From: Rhizobium leguminosarum
GTDB taxonomy: Bacteria; Pseudomonadota; Alphaproteobacteria; Rhizobiales; Rhizobiaceae
DNA length: 64,000 nucleotides
Assembly: GCF_001679785.1 (NCBI RefSeq)
Contig: NZ_CP016286.1
Span: forward strand, 3,346,001 to 3,410,000
Direction of reading: 5' to 3'
This document shows, one piece after another, positions 8,525-15,859 of this stretch. Within the stretch, counting starts at the first letter, position 1. Every line of letters begins with the position of its first letter. Made by a program: the position numbers and the translations under genes. The notes below the pieces were generated by a model that saw only the letters and a program-made list of their open reading frames with translations, was not told the DNA's origin and made no database searches.

Positions 8525-8887
8525 ATGACTCAGAAGATACTTCTCGCCGAAGACGACAATGACATGCGCCGCTTCCTGGTGAAAGCGCTCGAAAAGGCCG
8601 GCTACAAGGTCCTTTCTTATGACAATGGCGCTAGCGCCTATGACCGGCTGCGCGAGGAGCCGTTTTCCCTGCTGCTGACCGATATCGTCATGCCCGAGAT
8701 GGACGGCATCGAGCTGGCGCGCCGCGCCACCGAGCTCGACCCCGACCTGAAGGTGATGTTCATCACCGGTTTTGCCGCCGTGGCGCTGAACCCTGATTCG
8801 AAGGCGCCGAAGGATGCCAAGGTCCTTTCCAAGCCTTTCCACCTGCGCGATCTCGTCGACGAGGTCAACAAGATGCTTGCCGCGTAA
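8525..8887 (+). CDS. cpdR: Cell-cycle response regulator CpdR (stand-alone receiver)
   Basis: This 120-aa protein consists only of a receiver domain, the size of CpdR. The acidic pair LAEDDNDMRR, phosphoacceptor Asp53 in LLLTDIVMPEMDG, the Thr in MFITGF and the Lys in LSKPFH are all present. In Caulobacter and Sinorhizobium, unphosphorylated CpdR brings ClpXP to the pole and controls degradation of cell-cycle proteins. Phosphate comes through the CckA-ChpT relay. The ATG at 8525 is preceded in frame by a TTG that could also be read as a start. Identification rests on length and sequence recognition. Confidence 0.88.
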   Translation: MTQKILLAEDDNDMRRFLVKALEKAGYKVLSYDNGASAYDRLREEPFSLLLTDIVMPEMDGIELARRATELDPDLKVMFITGFAAVALNPDSKAPKDAKVLSKPFHLRDLVDEVNKMLAA

Positions 8888-8970
8888 GGCCTGCGGGCGG
8901 CGCGTCACAAAACTGAAAAAAGCCTATTGACGGCTCCGAAGGTTTTGTGATCTATGCGCCGCCATCGGAT

Positions 8971-9045
<75 letters not shown>

Positions 9046-9120
9046 TCCGATCTCCTTGGCCCACAAGGAGAATTTGAAAAGTAGCTGTAGCTGTTTTCTG
9101 TTCTTCATGGCCTTGCCCAA

Positions 9121-9360
9121 TCATCGCCCACGAAACCGCTGTTTTGCAGCGGATAGGTGTTTCGGGTGGTGGTGCCCATGGACGCTGCGGATGATCTGCT
9201 CGGAGATTCCGGAGAAGCCGGCCCCTTCCCAGATTGGAACCCCGCGCTGCATCATCCGGGTGATGCAAGTGTGCTTCAGAATGTGCGACGTGACGTCTTC
9301 GCCTAGTCCAGCCAACTCCCGCGCCCTTGCAAACCCCTTGCGCTCTTTAGCGATCAGCCG
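9121..9360 (-). pseudogene. Decayed tyrosine recombinase (phage/island integrase), C-terminal remnant
   Basis: The minus frame gives the last 80 or so residues of a tyrosine integrase: KGFARARELAGLGEDV, then the catalytic-box region SHILKHTCITRMMQRGVP (HxxR/K box and following helix), then IRSVHGHHHPKHL. Family members have VYGHHH at that point, so the catalytic Tyr appears replaced by His. The open frame loses integrase similarity upstream of about 9360, where unrelated plus-strand coding begins. The N-terminal and core-binding domains are missing. It is beside tRNA-Val, as expected for an island integrase, and is presumably inactive. Confidence 0.75.
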
Positions 9361-9523
9361 GACGGAGCTCGGCTATGACGAGACGCTGCGAAAACAGGTG
9401 GAGACGATCGCGGCGCGGTACGGCTTTGATCTGGTGAAAAACAAACAATGCCGGCTGAAAGCCCCCCGCCCCCTTTACACAGCAAAAAACGCTCCAACTA
9501 TCGCAACGAAGGCCAGAGCATGA
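9361..9523 (+). pseudogene. 3' fragment of an unrecognised gene coupled to the SLATT gene
   Basis: A plus-strand frame reads ELGYDETLRKQVETIAARYG then FDLVKNKQ and ends at a TGA (9521-9523) overlapping the ATG at 9520 that opens the SLATT frame. The first part looks like a real amphipathic helix. The 5' side abuts the integrase remnant, so this is probably the truncated end of the upstream partner of the SLATT gene. The last 20 or so codons lie inside a repeat copy and may not be native coding. I do not recognise the family. Confidence 0.35.
9466..9506 (+). repeat. Island repeat, copy 1 (before the SLATT gene)
   Basis: Copy 1 of a sequence of about 42 nt: CCGC, a C-run, CTTT, then CAGCAAAA and a conserved end CAACTATCGC. 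It lies just before the SLATT start codon. Two further copies lie after the gene at 10181 and 10227. Confidence 0.6.
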
Positions 9524-9614
9524 GTGACACTATTACGGATTTCAACCGCTCGCTCAAAGCGACAGCTGGGGCGCGCTTCAATGCGGCAAGCGCCTCGAGC
9601 ATATCGATAAGCGC

Positions 9615-10157
9615 ATGACCGCGCTCACGTCGTTCTCTTCCGCATACCTGATATTGCTGTCTGTCGGACCATCACTCATGGGAGCCTCGGCGGCTTCGCA
9701 GCCGATCACAAACCTGTTTTCGACGGCCCTGTCGGTGCTACTCTTGGCGTCATCGGTGCTATCTTACGCAAGCGGTCACGCGGTTCGGTCGGAGCAATAT
9801 CGCCGCAGCGCGCTGGAGATTCAGGAGATCCGGCGCGAACTTCGTTTTGCCGGTGAAAATGTTACACAGGAGCTATTTTCAACTCTTTCACACCGCTACG
9901 ACGCGGTGCTGCAGAAGTATTCCATCAATCACGACGACGTCGATTTCTACCGCTATCAGCTTCAATACCCAAAAGAGTACATAATGAATCGCTTCGACCG
10001 ATTTGAAAAATCGGCGAAAGTGTTCATGGCCTATAGTTATCCGGCGATGATTTTGTTGCTGCTTACAGGCGCCGTTTTGCTTTTCACAATATTCTTGATC
10101 GTTTGGGGTGGCGACGCCGGTCGTTTCCTGGAATGGGCAGCCATGCGCTTTTCCTAG
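9615..10157 (+). CDS. SLATT-domain two-transmembrane protein, N-terminus frameshifted
   Basis: The 180-aa frame has two adjacent N-terminal hydrophobic helices (about residues 8-25 and 33-52), a long polar helical region (residues 60-130) and a third hydrophobic stretch near the C-terminus (about 143-168). It fits the SLATT family of membrane effectors (SMODS/SLOG-associated), most like SLATT_5. The conserved entry motif lies upstream: an ATG at 9520 reads MSDTITDFNRSLKATAGARF then NAA, and a one-base shift near 9588 restores KRLEHIDKRMTALTS in this frame. So the natural protein would be about 212 aa, with RFNAAKRL at the expected place. SLATT proteins act as predicted pore-forming effectors in nucleotide- or RT-linked defence. 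The usual sensor gene is absent, and what lies upstream looks truncated. Confidence 0.7.
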   Translation: MTALTSFSSAYLILLSVGPSLMGASAASQPITNLFSTALSVLLLASSVLSYASGHAVRSEQYRRSALEIQEIRRELRFAGENVTQELFSTLSHRYDAVLQKYSINHDDVDFYRYQLQYPKEYIMNRFDRFEKSAKVFMAYSYPAMILLLLTGAVLLFTIFLIVWGGDAGRFLEWAAMRFS

Positions 10158-10180
10158 GTCAGCGCAGCTCTTCCGAACCC

Positions 10181-10222
10181 CCGCACCCCTTTGCGCAGCA
10201 AAAGGCAGTCGCAACTATCGCG
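10181..10222 (+). repeat. Island repeat, copy 2
   Basis: Starts CCGCACCCCTTTGCGC and ends CAACTATCGCG. It is followed after 4 nt by copy 3 (period 46 nt). It matches copy 1 upstream of the SLATT gene in both its 5' C-rich part and its CAACTATCGC end. Confidence 0.65.
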
Positions 10223-10226
10223 CCCC

Positions 10227-10268
10227 CCGCACCCCTTTGCGCAAGCAGATGCCGCCGGAACTATCCGG
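10227..10268 (+). repeat. Island repeat, copy 3 (degenerate 3' half)
   Basis: The first 16 nt, CCGCACCCCTTTGCGC, are identical to copy 2, then the copy diverges and ends AACTATCC. The rest of the gap up to the IS at 10562 (about 290 nt) shows no gene that I can support. Confidence 0.6.
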
Positions 10269-10560
10269 CGGGAACGGGCGAAGCTTGCCTCGTCGCCGTC
10301 GTCGATGGGGATCTGTTAACTATCAACAGGCTCCACCCAGAGAATCCACTTCCGACAAATCTTGTGATGGACTTTCGGCGAAACGCGTCGTCGCGATTCT
10401 AAAACCCGCCCACCAAACGCGGGCGCCGACAAGTGCGAACTGTGGATTATGTGGAAAGCAGCAGGTCAACGGCCGGTTTTCACAAGTCTTTTCATGACCT
10501 TAGTGTTTCAGGTGGAAGGCCATGTTTTTAAACAGCTTTTAATTGTGGATGGGGAAAAAC

Positions 10561-10587
10561 CTAGTACCACGCCACAGAGATTATGAC
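10561..10587. repeat. Left terminal inverted repeat of the IS630-family element
   Basis: The 27 nt starting CTAGTACCACGCCACAGAG are a perfect reverse complement of 12018-12044. The outer CTAG includes the duplicated TA target typical of IS630/Tc1. The transposase stop codon (10581-10583) lies inside this repeat. Confidence 0.92.
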
Positions 10588-11696
10588 TCTTTGACGGGGT
10601 AAGCTTTACGGAGCTTTTTGCGGGCATTTTCGGTTGTGAACATCCATTGGATCTTTGCGCCGTGGGCGTTGCGTTGCTGCTCCCAGGCTGCGACTTCGGC
10701 GATTATGGTGTCTTTGTTGTCGATACGACGGTCGAGGCATTGGCTACGCAGGACACCGATCTCGATCTCGACCATGTTGAGCCAACTGGCGTGCTTGGGC
10801 GTGTGGTGGAACTCCAGTCGCTTCAGCACCCTTCGAGCTTGCGGGGCGGGAAATGCGTCGTAAAGCGCCCCGGCGGAATGAGTGGAGAGGTTGTCCATCA
10901 CCACGCGGATGATCGGCGCGTCGGGATAATCGACGTCGACCAGTTCGCGCATGCACTCGGCGAAGTCTTGGTTGGTTCGCCGATCGGTGACCTTCACCCT
11001 GCGCCAGGGCCGGTGGGCGTCCATGAAGACAAACAGATTGACCGTGCCGTTTCGGCGATACTCGCAATCGTAGCGTTCAAGCTGGCCAGGCTTGGCCGCA
11101 ATGGGCTCGCGCACTTCGCCGATGAGTTGGGTCGGGCTCTCGTCGAAGCAGACCACGGGCCTTTGTGGATCAGGCGTTTCTGCGTAGAGGTCGAGAACAT
11201 CCTCCATGCGCGCGACGTATTCCCCATCGATCTTTGGGATGCACCACATGTCTTTGCGCCAAGGCTTGAGATGGTTCTCAGCCAGCCGGCGACGCACGGT
11301 CTCCGAGGACAACTGGTCATGATCGGTGAGCCGGACCATCTCATCTGCCAGAAGCTCCAGGGTCCAGCGGGCTCGCCCGGGCGGCGGCTTTGAGCAGGCG
11401 GTCGCTACCAACAGCGCCTCCTCCTTGCTCGATAGCTTGCGCTCAACACCCGGGCGCGGTTCTTCGCTGAGCGCCCCTTCCAGATTGGCTTCCACAAACC
11501 GGCGTTTGGTCCGGTAAATCGTCGATCCGCTGACGTTCAAGGTTGCCGCGATCACCTCGTCGCTGAAGCCTTCGTTCGCTGCGACCAGGATCTGGGCGCG
11601 CTTGATCTTGCGCGACCTGTGGCACCCCCCGCTCAACAAAGCGGCCAGTTGGTCACGTTCCGATTGGCTAAGCTCTATGTGAAACTTTATATTCAT
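10581..11696 (-). CDS. IS630-family transposase
   Basis: This 371-aa DDE transposase has an N-terminal helix-turn-helix (about residues 35-60, SDEVIAATLNVSGSTIYRTK) and a second winged-helix segment. The catalytic core contains Asp185 (VCFDESP), Asp268 (VVMDNLSTH) and a C-terminal Glu (Glu310 or Glu312) in WLNMVEIEIG. The ATG at 11696 has a good AAGGAGGT ribosome binding site. A longer open frame extends 40 codons upstream but overlaps the divergent gene. The frame is intact, so the element may be active. Confidence 0.93.
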   Translation of the reverse strand: MNIKFHIELSQSERDQLAALLSGGCHRSRKIKRAQILVAANEGFSDEVIAATLNVSGSTIYRTKRRFVEANLEGALSEEPRPGVERKLSSKEEALLVATACSKPPPGRARWTLELLADEMVRLTDHDQLSSETVRRRLAENHLKPWRKDMWCIPKIDGEYVARMEDVLDLYAETPDPQRPVVCFDESPTQLIGEVREPIAAKPGQLERYDCEYRRNGTVNLFVFMDAHRPWRRVKVTDRRTNQDFAECMRELVDVDYPDAPIIRVVMDNLSTHSAGALYDAFPAPQARRVLKRLEFHHTPKHASWLNMVEIEIGVLRSQCLDRRIDNKDTIIAEVAAWEQQRNAHGAKIQWMFTTENARKKLRKAYPVKES

Positions 11697-11724
11697 CGAC
11701 ACCTCCTTCAGCGTGGAGACGCAG

Positions 11725-12009
11725 ATGAATCCCAAAATGAGTCCCTCACTTGACCCGCAAGCCGCAACGGCAAGACGGGGCCTTACGCAGATCCAAGGCC
11801 AGTACCTGGCCTTCATCTACGCCTACAGCCGCATCTTCAAACAGCCTCCGGCCGAAGCCGACATGCGTCGCCACTTCGGCGTTACGGCTCCGTCTGTTCA
11901 CCAGATGGTGCTGACCCTCGAGAAGGCGGGTTTTATATCTCGCGTGCCAGGCGCCGCACGCAGCATCCAACTTCTCATCCCACCAGAAGCCCTGCCAATT
12001 CTACGATAA
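11725..12009 (+). CDS. Winged helix-turn-helix protein (LexA DNA-binding-like) inside the IS
   Basis: This 94-aa protein resembles the LexA N-terminal DNA-binding domain and MarR-like winged helices: LTQIQGQYLAFIYAYSRIF, then PAEADMRRHFGVTAPSVHQM, then a wing. There is no protease domain. The ATG at 11725 follows GGAGA; an in-frame GTG lies at 11713. It sits within the inverted repeats and is divergent from the transposase with 28 nt between starts, so it could repress transposase transcription. That role is an inference from position. Confidence 0.75.
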   Translation: MNPKMSPSLDPQAATARRGLTQIQGQYLAFIYAYSRIFKQPPAEADMRRHFGVTAPSVHQMVLTLEKAGFISRVPGAARSIQLLIPPEALPILR

Positions 12010-12017
12010 GACAAACC

Positions 12018-12044
12018 GTCATAATCTCTGTGGCGTGGTACTAG
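12018..12044. repeat. Right terminal inverted repeat of the IS630-family element
   Basis: The 27 nt ending GTGGCGTGGTACTAG are the perfect complement of the left end, including the duplicated TA. Confidence 0.92.
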
Positions 12045-12165
12045 TTGGTGCAGATGCTTATGGCATGCACCCGTTCCACAGATGTTAATTTTCAACCCCT
12101 TGACGGAATCAGTGTGTTTACACTTTACTTTCCTCACTGATCGCCAATCGGGCGAGCAGGGCACG

Positions 12166-12192
12166 AAAAAGGCCGGGGGTGCAACCCCGGCC
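12166..12192 (-). terminator. Strong hairpin terminator, minus strand
   Basis: An 8-bp perfect GC stem GGCCGGGG/CCCCGGCC (12171-12178 with 12185-12192) is followed on the minus strand by five Ts. No minus-strand gene directly upstream explains it, so it may belong to a lost gene of the island or an unannotated RNA. The rest of 12045-12316 shows nothing else I can support. Confidence 0.6.
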
Positions 12193-12316
12193 TCGCGTCG
12201 AATAAACCGAATGCCTCGATCGGCAAAACGGCTCACCCCTTAACAATCCCAAGGATACTTGGGGAGGATGGCCTGTCAAGCTGATCGAGGTTTCTTAACC
12301 ACTAGGAAACTCGAAA

Positions 12317-12503
12317 ATGAAGCATACGAACCACCGCCTCACCCTCGACGACGCCGTACAGGTCTGGCTGCACAGCTGGAACGGCGAGTACCAGCACGAG
12401 ATCGCCTTCCGCTTCGGCGTCGGGACGCGTCAACGAAGTGCTGAAGGGAAAGCGCCACTCTGGCAGCGAGCAGATTGCTCGGGAAAAGCGCGATCTGCAC
12501 TGA
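12317..12503 (+). pseudogene. Small island protein, frameshifted
   Basis: The frame starts MKHTNHRLTLDDAVQVWLHS then WNGEYQHEIAFRFGV, and after a one-base shift near 12425 continues RVNEVLKGKRHSGSEQIA then REKRDLH and stops at 12503. Both halves join into one small helical protein of about 62 aa, resembling short helix-turn-helix-like rhizobial proteins of the form QHQIAAxFGVNxGRVNEVLK. The unshifted frame ends in low-quality sequence. An AAACTCGAAA leader with no clear ribosome binding site precedes it. Function unknown. Confidence 0.5.
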
Positions 12504-12645
12504 CGTCCTAGGGGCGGACCCGCACGCCCTTGAAGCTTGATGCCACCCGCCGGACTGTGAGAACCATCCGGCGGGTGATCGTCCGCCTAATTTTCGCTGA
12601 AGATGAAGCGCGGACGAGCGCTCGACCTGATAACGGGGAAATTCA

Positions 12646-13605
12646 ATGGAAGACGCATCACCAGATGAAAAAGGGTCAGAGGGACTAGAACAGCAGCCGG
12701 CGGAGCTGCCGCCGTTCGTCAACGTATTTGACGGATTGGCCGAGATCCAAATTAAGAGAATCTACGAGGATGTCGTCATCCCGACATCTCTGTTTCACTA
12801 CACGAGCGCTCAAGGCCTCATTGGCATTCTGGGGGAACATAAGCTTTGGTTTTCCGACGCCGCATTCATGAATGACGGATCAGAGGTTGTATATGGCGTT
12901 GAAGTCGCCGCCTACGCTATCCGTGAGTTCGTCGAAGACAAAACGGACGCGGAAAAGAACGCAGGCTCGTACCTGATCGATCAAATCGCAGACGCGATGC
13001 GACACTATCAGCCCATCATCTTTTGCATGAGTGCGCGCAACAACCTTCTTAACCAGTGGCGAGACTATGGGAAGGATGTCGTTCCCTATTGCATAGAGTT
13101 CAACGCGGCTGAACTCGAAAACTGGCAGTCCCGGAACTTTCCGCACTTTCTGACAAAGATTGTCTACGACGCACACTTCCAAAAGGATCTGACAATCAGC
13201 TTGGTTAAAAACATCTACGACAGGGCGATCACCATCAAGGGCGAGCGTGAAGCGTTCGATGAAGAAGAAGCGAAGCGTTTGGCTATCGGCGCGGCGATGG
13301 AGATTGCGAAACTCATAACGCGTTTCAAAAACTGGGCTTTTGAGGCAGAAGAGGAGTATCGCGCAGTTTGCTATCGCCCTGACATTGCGGCTACCGTTTC
13401 GCCAAAGTATCGGGCCAGTTCCCTGGGCGTCGTGCCTTATTACGAGTGGGTCGGCAAGGACGGGCCACTGCCACTGCCGGTCTTGAGTGTGACCGTCGGT
13501 CCGTCGCCATATGCGACCGTCTCGGATCTGGCGCTAAAACAGTTTCTTGCTGATCAGGGATATGATGTCCCAACTTACTATTCGAAAATTCCGATTCGTC
13601 GTTAA
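12646..13605 (+). CDS. DUF2971 domain protein
   Basis: This 319-aa protein carries the DUF2971 signature: LFHYTSAQGLIGIL, then LWFSDAAFMNDGSEV, then IFCMSARNNLLNQWRDYG and a late EEEYRAVCYR. The HYT...WFSD..FMND pattern is reminiscent of ADP-ribosyltransferase-fold proteins, but this is only an analogy. The biochemical function of the family is not established. It lies in the accessory island beside the SLATT gene and has a GGGGAAA ribosome binding site. Codon use is visibly less GC-rich at third positions than the core genes, which supports horizontal origin. No partner gene is attached. Confidence 0.8.
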   Translation: MEDASPDEKGSEGLEQQPAELPPFVNVFDGLAEIQIKRIYEDVVIPTSLFHYTSAQGLIGILGEHKLWFSDAAFMNDGSEVVYGVEVAAYAIREFVEDKTDAEKNAGSYLIDQIADAMRHYQPIIFCMSARNNLLNQWRDYGKDVVPYCIEFNAAELENWQSRNFPHFLTKIVYDAHFQKDLTISLVKNIYDRAITIKGEREAFDEEEAKRLAIGAAMEIAKLITRFKNWAFEAEEEYRAVCYRPDIAATVSPKYRASSLGVVPYYEWVGKDGPLPLPVLSVTVGPSPYATVSDLALKQFLADQGYDVPTYYSKIPIRR

Positions 13606-13723
13606 CCGCGACAAAAACTCTAGATATCTCCACCGGTGCAAATCAGTGAATATCGTGGTCACGCTGTCGATGACACCCTCGAGATGAAAGAGAATCTCGA
13701 TTCGTCAACACGAGGATCTTCGA

Positions 13724-13897
13724 ATGGAACGGCTGCTGGAAACTCTTATCGACTTGCGGAGTGTAACAGTCAAAAGCATGGCGGATGCCGGATATTTGCC
13801 AACCCCGGGAATGCTGGCGGAGCTGGCCGCCATTCAACAATCGATAGCGGCCGGCCCAGTGACGATGACTGTTATTCGCTTCTCCAGTTCCGTTTAA
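13724..13897 (+). CDS. Small hypothetical protein (57 aa)
   Basis: A short open frame starts MERLLETLIDLRSVTVKSMA and continues DAGYLPTPGMLAELAAIQQS before a TAA. The composition is that of a real helical protein. A GAGGAT ribosome-binding-like sequence precedes it by about 8 nt. It lies at the right edge of the accessory region. I do not recognise a family. Confidence 0.45.
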   Translation: MERLLETLIDLRSVTVKSMADAGYLPTPGMLAELAAIQQSIAAGPVTMTVIRFSSSV

Positions 13898-14374
13898 CTG
13901 TCCCCAGCGCCGGCAGAAGCGGGCTGTTTTGCAGGTTCACGGTTTCCTTCGACGGCTGCTCCGTCCGGTCCGCCGCCACCACCCTGGCACGTCCGAACGG
14001 GTGCGGCACGCCTTCCGCCTCAAACATCTTGATTATGGCGTGGTTCGCATATGAGAACATGCTCACGCGCTCGTCACTTGCATTAGCGTATTCAAATTTC
14101 AGCCCCTCGTTGGTCAAGCATCCAGAGCTGCCGGTTTTGTGACGGACAGATGACAGGTTTATGACAAAAAACGTGTGATTTCAGCAACATAGCAGCGCCG
14201 CCCTGCTGTCATGATCGACATCGTTATTGCGACGCAACATGCCGCTGTGTAACTACCGCGGCGAGGCAGGCACCTGGTCAAAAGGCGCCGCTTCGCTCAC
14301 ACGGGTTGAAGATACGTAGGGACTGCCGATGGCAACGGTCTTCATCCTTCTGCATCTGAACTGGAGGTTATTCC
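13898..14374. other. Porin upstream region
   Basis: About 480 nt without a gene I can defend. A minus-strand open frame at 13872-14117 has no ATG start. From 14140 to 14185 the sequence repeats ATGACA-type words (GATGACAGG, TTATGACAAAA), which could be regulator sites for the porin. The promoter of the porin should lie between there and 14350. Confidence 0.4.
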
Positions 14375-15418
14375 ATGAACATTAAGAGCCTTCTTCTCGG
14401 CTCCGCTGCTGCACTTGCAGCAGTATCCGGCGCTCAGGCTGCCGACGCTATCGTTGCTGCCGAGCCGGAACCGGTTGAATACGTTCGCGTCTGCGACGCA
14501 TACGGCACCGGCTACTTCTACATCCCAGGCACCGAAACCTGCCTCAAGATCAACGGTTACATCCGTTTCCAGGTTGACGTTGCTCCGAACGCCAGCTCGA
14601 TCGGCGCCGGCGGCGGTGGTTCTGTCGCCAACGACTCGGACTGGGATGCCCGTACGCGTGGTCAGGTTCAGTTTACCGCCAAGAGCGACACCGAATATGG
14701 TCCGCTGACCGGCGTCATCGTCATGCAGTTCAATGCTGACAACGCTTCGGCCCAGAAGGCCCAGCTGGACTCCGCTTACCTCGACATCGCCGGCTTCCGC
14801 GCTGGTCTGTTCTACTCCTGGTGGGACGATGGCCTCTCCGGCGAAACGGACGATATCGGTTCTCCGGTCACGCTGCATAACTCCATCCGTTATCAGTACG
14901 AAACCGACGCCTTCTACGCTGGCATCAGCGTTGACGAGCTGGAAGACAGCCCGTTCTACAATGGCGAAACCCCCAACAACGTCGGCGTTGCAGTCGGTCT
15001 CGGCGGCAAGGCTGGTGCATTCAGCTACCAGATCACCGCCGGTTACGACACCGACAACGAAGAAGGCGCCGTCCGCGCTATGGGTACGGTTGCTGTCGGT
15101 CCGGGCACGCTCGGCCTCGCAGTTGTCTACGCAAGCAACCCGAACGCCTACTACAACAAGGCTGAATGGGCGATCGCTGCTGAATACGCCATCAAGGCGA
15201 CTGACAAGCTGAAGATCACCCCCGCTGTTCAGTACTACAACAACTATGGCATCACTGCTGGCGAGTTCAACGACGACGTTGACGCTTGGAAGGCCGGCGT
15301 GACGATCGACTACCAGATCGTCGAGAACCTCTCCACGAAGATTTCGGTTCAGTACCTCGATCCGGACAATGCTAGCGACGTTACCTCGGGCTTCTTCCGC
15401 CTGCAGCGCGCGTTCTGA
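14375..15418 (+). CDS. ropA: RopA-type outer membrane porin
   Basis: This 347-aa outer-membrane protein of the rhizobial porin family (PF02530) has a signal peptide MNIKSLLLGSAAALAAVSGA followed by cleavage after AQA22. The mature N-terminus carries the conserved VRVCDAYGTGYFYIPGTETC then LKINGYIRF. Alternating amphipathic strands follow, ending in FFRLQRAF with the C-terminal Phe needed for BAM insertion. A strong GGAGG ribosome binding site and frequent use of highly translated codons point to high expression. Rhizobia carry several RopA paralogues; which one this is cannot be decided here. Confidence 0.9.
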   Translation: MNIKSLLLGSAAALAAVSGAQAADAIVAAEPEPVEYVRVCDAYGTGYFYIPGTETCLKINGYIRFQVDVAPNASSIGAGGGGSVANDSDWDARTRGQVQFTAKSDTEYGPLTGVIVMQFNADNASAQKAQLDSAYLDIAGFRAGLFYSWWDDGLSGETDDIGSPVTLHNSIRYQYETDAFYAGISVDELEDSPFYNGETPNNVGVAVGLGGKAGAFSYQITAGYDTDNEEGAVRAMGTVAVGPGTLGLAVVYASNPNAYYNKAEWAIAAEYAIKATDKLKITPAVQYYNNYGITAGEFNDDVDAWKAGVTIDYQIVENLSTKISVQYLDPDNASDVTSGFFRLQRAF

Positions 15419-15435
15419 TAAAGGGCTGCCGGCTA

Positions 15436-15485
15436 GAACAGGATGTCATCCGAAAACCGTTCACACTTTTCGGCATCATGCTCTG
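15436..15485. repeat. Rhizobial intergenic palindromic repeat (partial)
   Basis: The segment CCGAAAACCGTTCACACTTT-TCGG followed by CATCATGCTCT is a short palindromic unit of the kind scattered between rhizobial genes. It is related to, but shorter than, the copies at 20245 and 30257. Confidence 0.5.
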
Positions 15486-15532
15486 GACCGGCAGCTACAA
15501 ATTCCTGATCTGACTGACCTCCGATCGGGAAA

Positions 15533-15566
15533 GAATGGGCCTGGACTTCCCTGCCTGGGCCCATTC
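15533..15566 (+). terminator. Hairpin downstream of the porin gene, possible terminator
   Basis: A 9-bp stem GAATGGGCC/GGCCCATTC with a 16-nt loop lies 115 nt after the porin stop. There is no clear T-run after it, so it may be an mRNA 3' stabilising hairpin rather than an intrinsic terminator. The remaining gap to 15859 shows nothing else clear. Confidence 0.4.
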
Positions 15567-15859
15567 CCCTTGACCAGACGTGCGTCCAAGACGGCACCTC
15601 GATGAGTGCCCTGCCACTGTCGTGTCACATCGGTTCGTTGCCGATGTCCGGCAGCCTATGTCGTTGCCGGATCTTGTAACCAGCAACCGCAACCAGCTTT
15701 TTACTGATCTGCCGCCGATCGTCGAGCGAGCTCGGCCGCCGACAAAATTTTTTCTCCTCAGCAATAACGGCGCGCCAAATTCGGACACAGAGCCATGCCA
15801 TGGCGAACCGAGGGTGAGGTAGTGATTCGCCTCGCCGCGACATGGGGTTTGAGATCGAA

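Larger units (their letters stand above)
10562..12043. mobile_element. Complete IS630-family insertion sequence with passenger gene
   Basis: The element is bounded by perfect inverted repeats and a TA target duplication (10562-10563 and 12042-12043). It carries the transposase on the minus strand and, divergently, a small helix-turn-helix gene on the plus strand. At about 1.48 kb it is longer than simple IS630 elements because of that second gene. Perfect ends and intact frames suggest recent insertion into the tRNA-Val island. Confidence 0.92.

Noticed and set aside
10440..10560. TGTGGAT words resembling DnaA boxes left of the IS
   Set aside because: Two partial matches without a cluster, an AT-rich unwinding region or a replication gene do not support an origin.
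13872..14117. Minus-strand ORF of 81 aa near the porin promoter
   Set aside because: It has only a TTG start, no ribosome binding site and no recognised family; the amino-acid sequence is suggestive but not enough.
9046..14374. Right-hand att duplication of the tRNA-Val 3' end
   Set aside because: I could not find a second copy of the tRNA 3' sequence in the accessory region by eye, so the right boundary of the island is left open.
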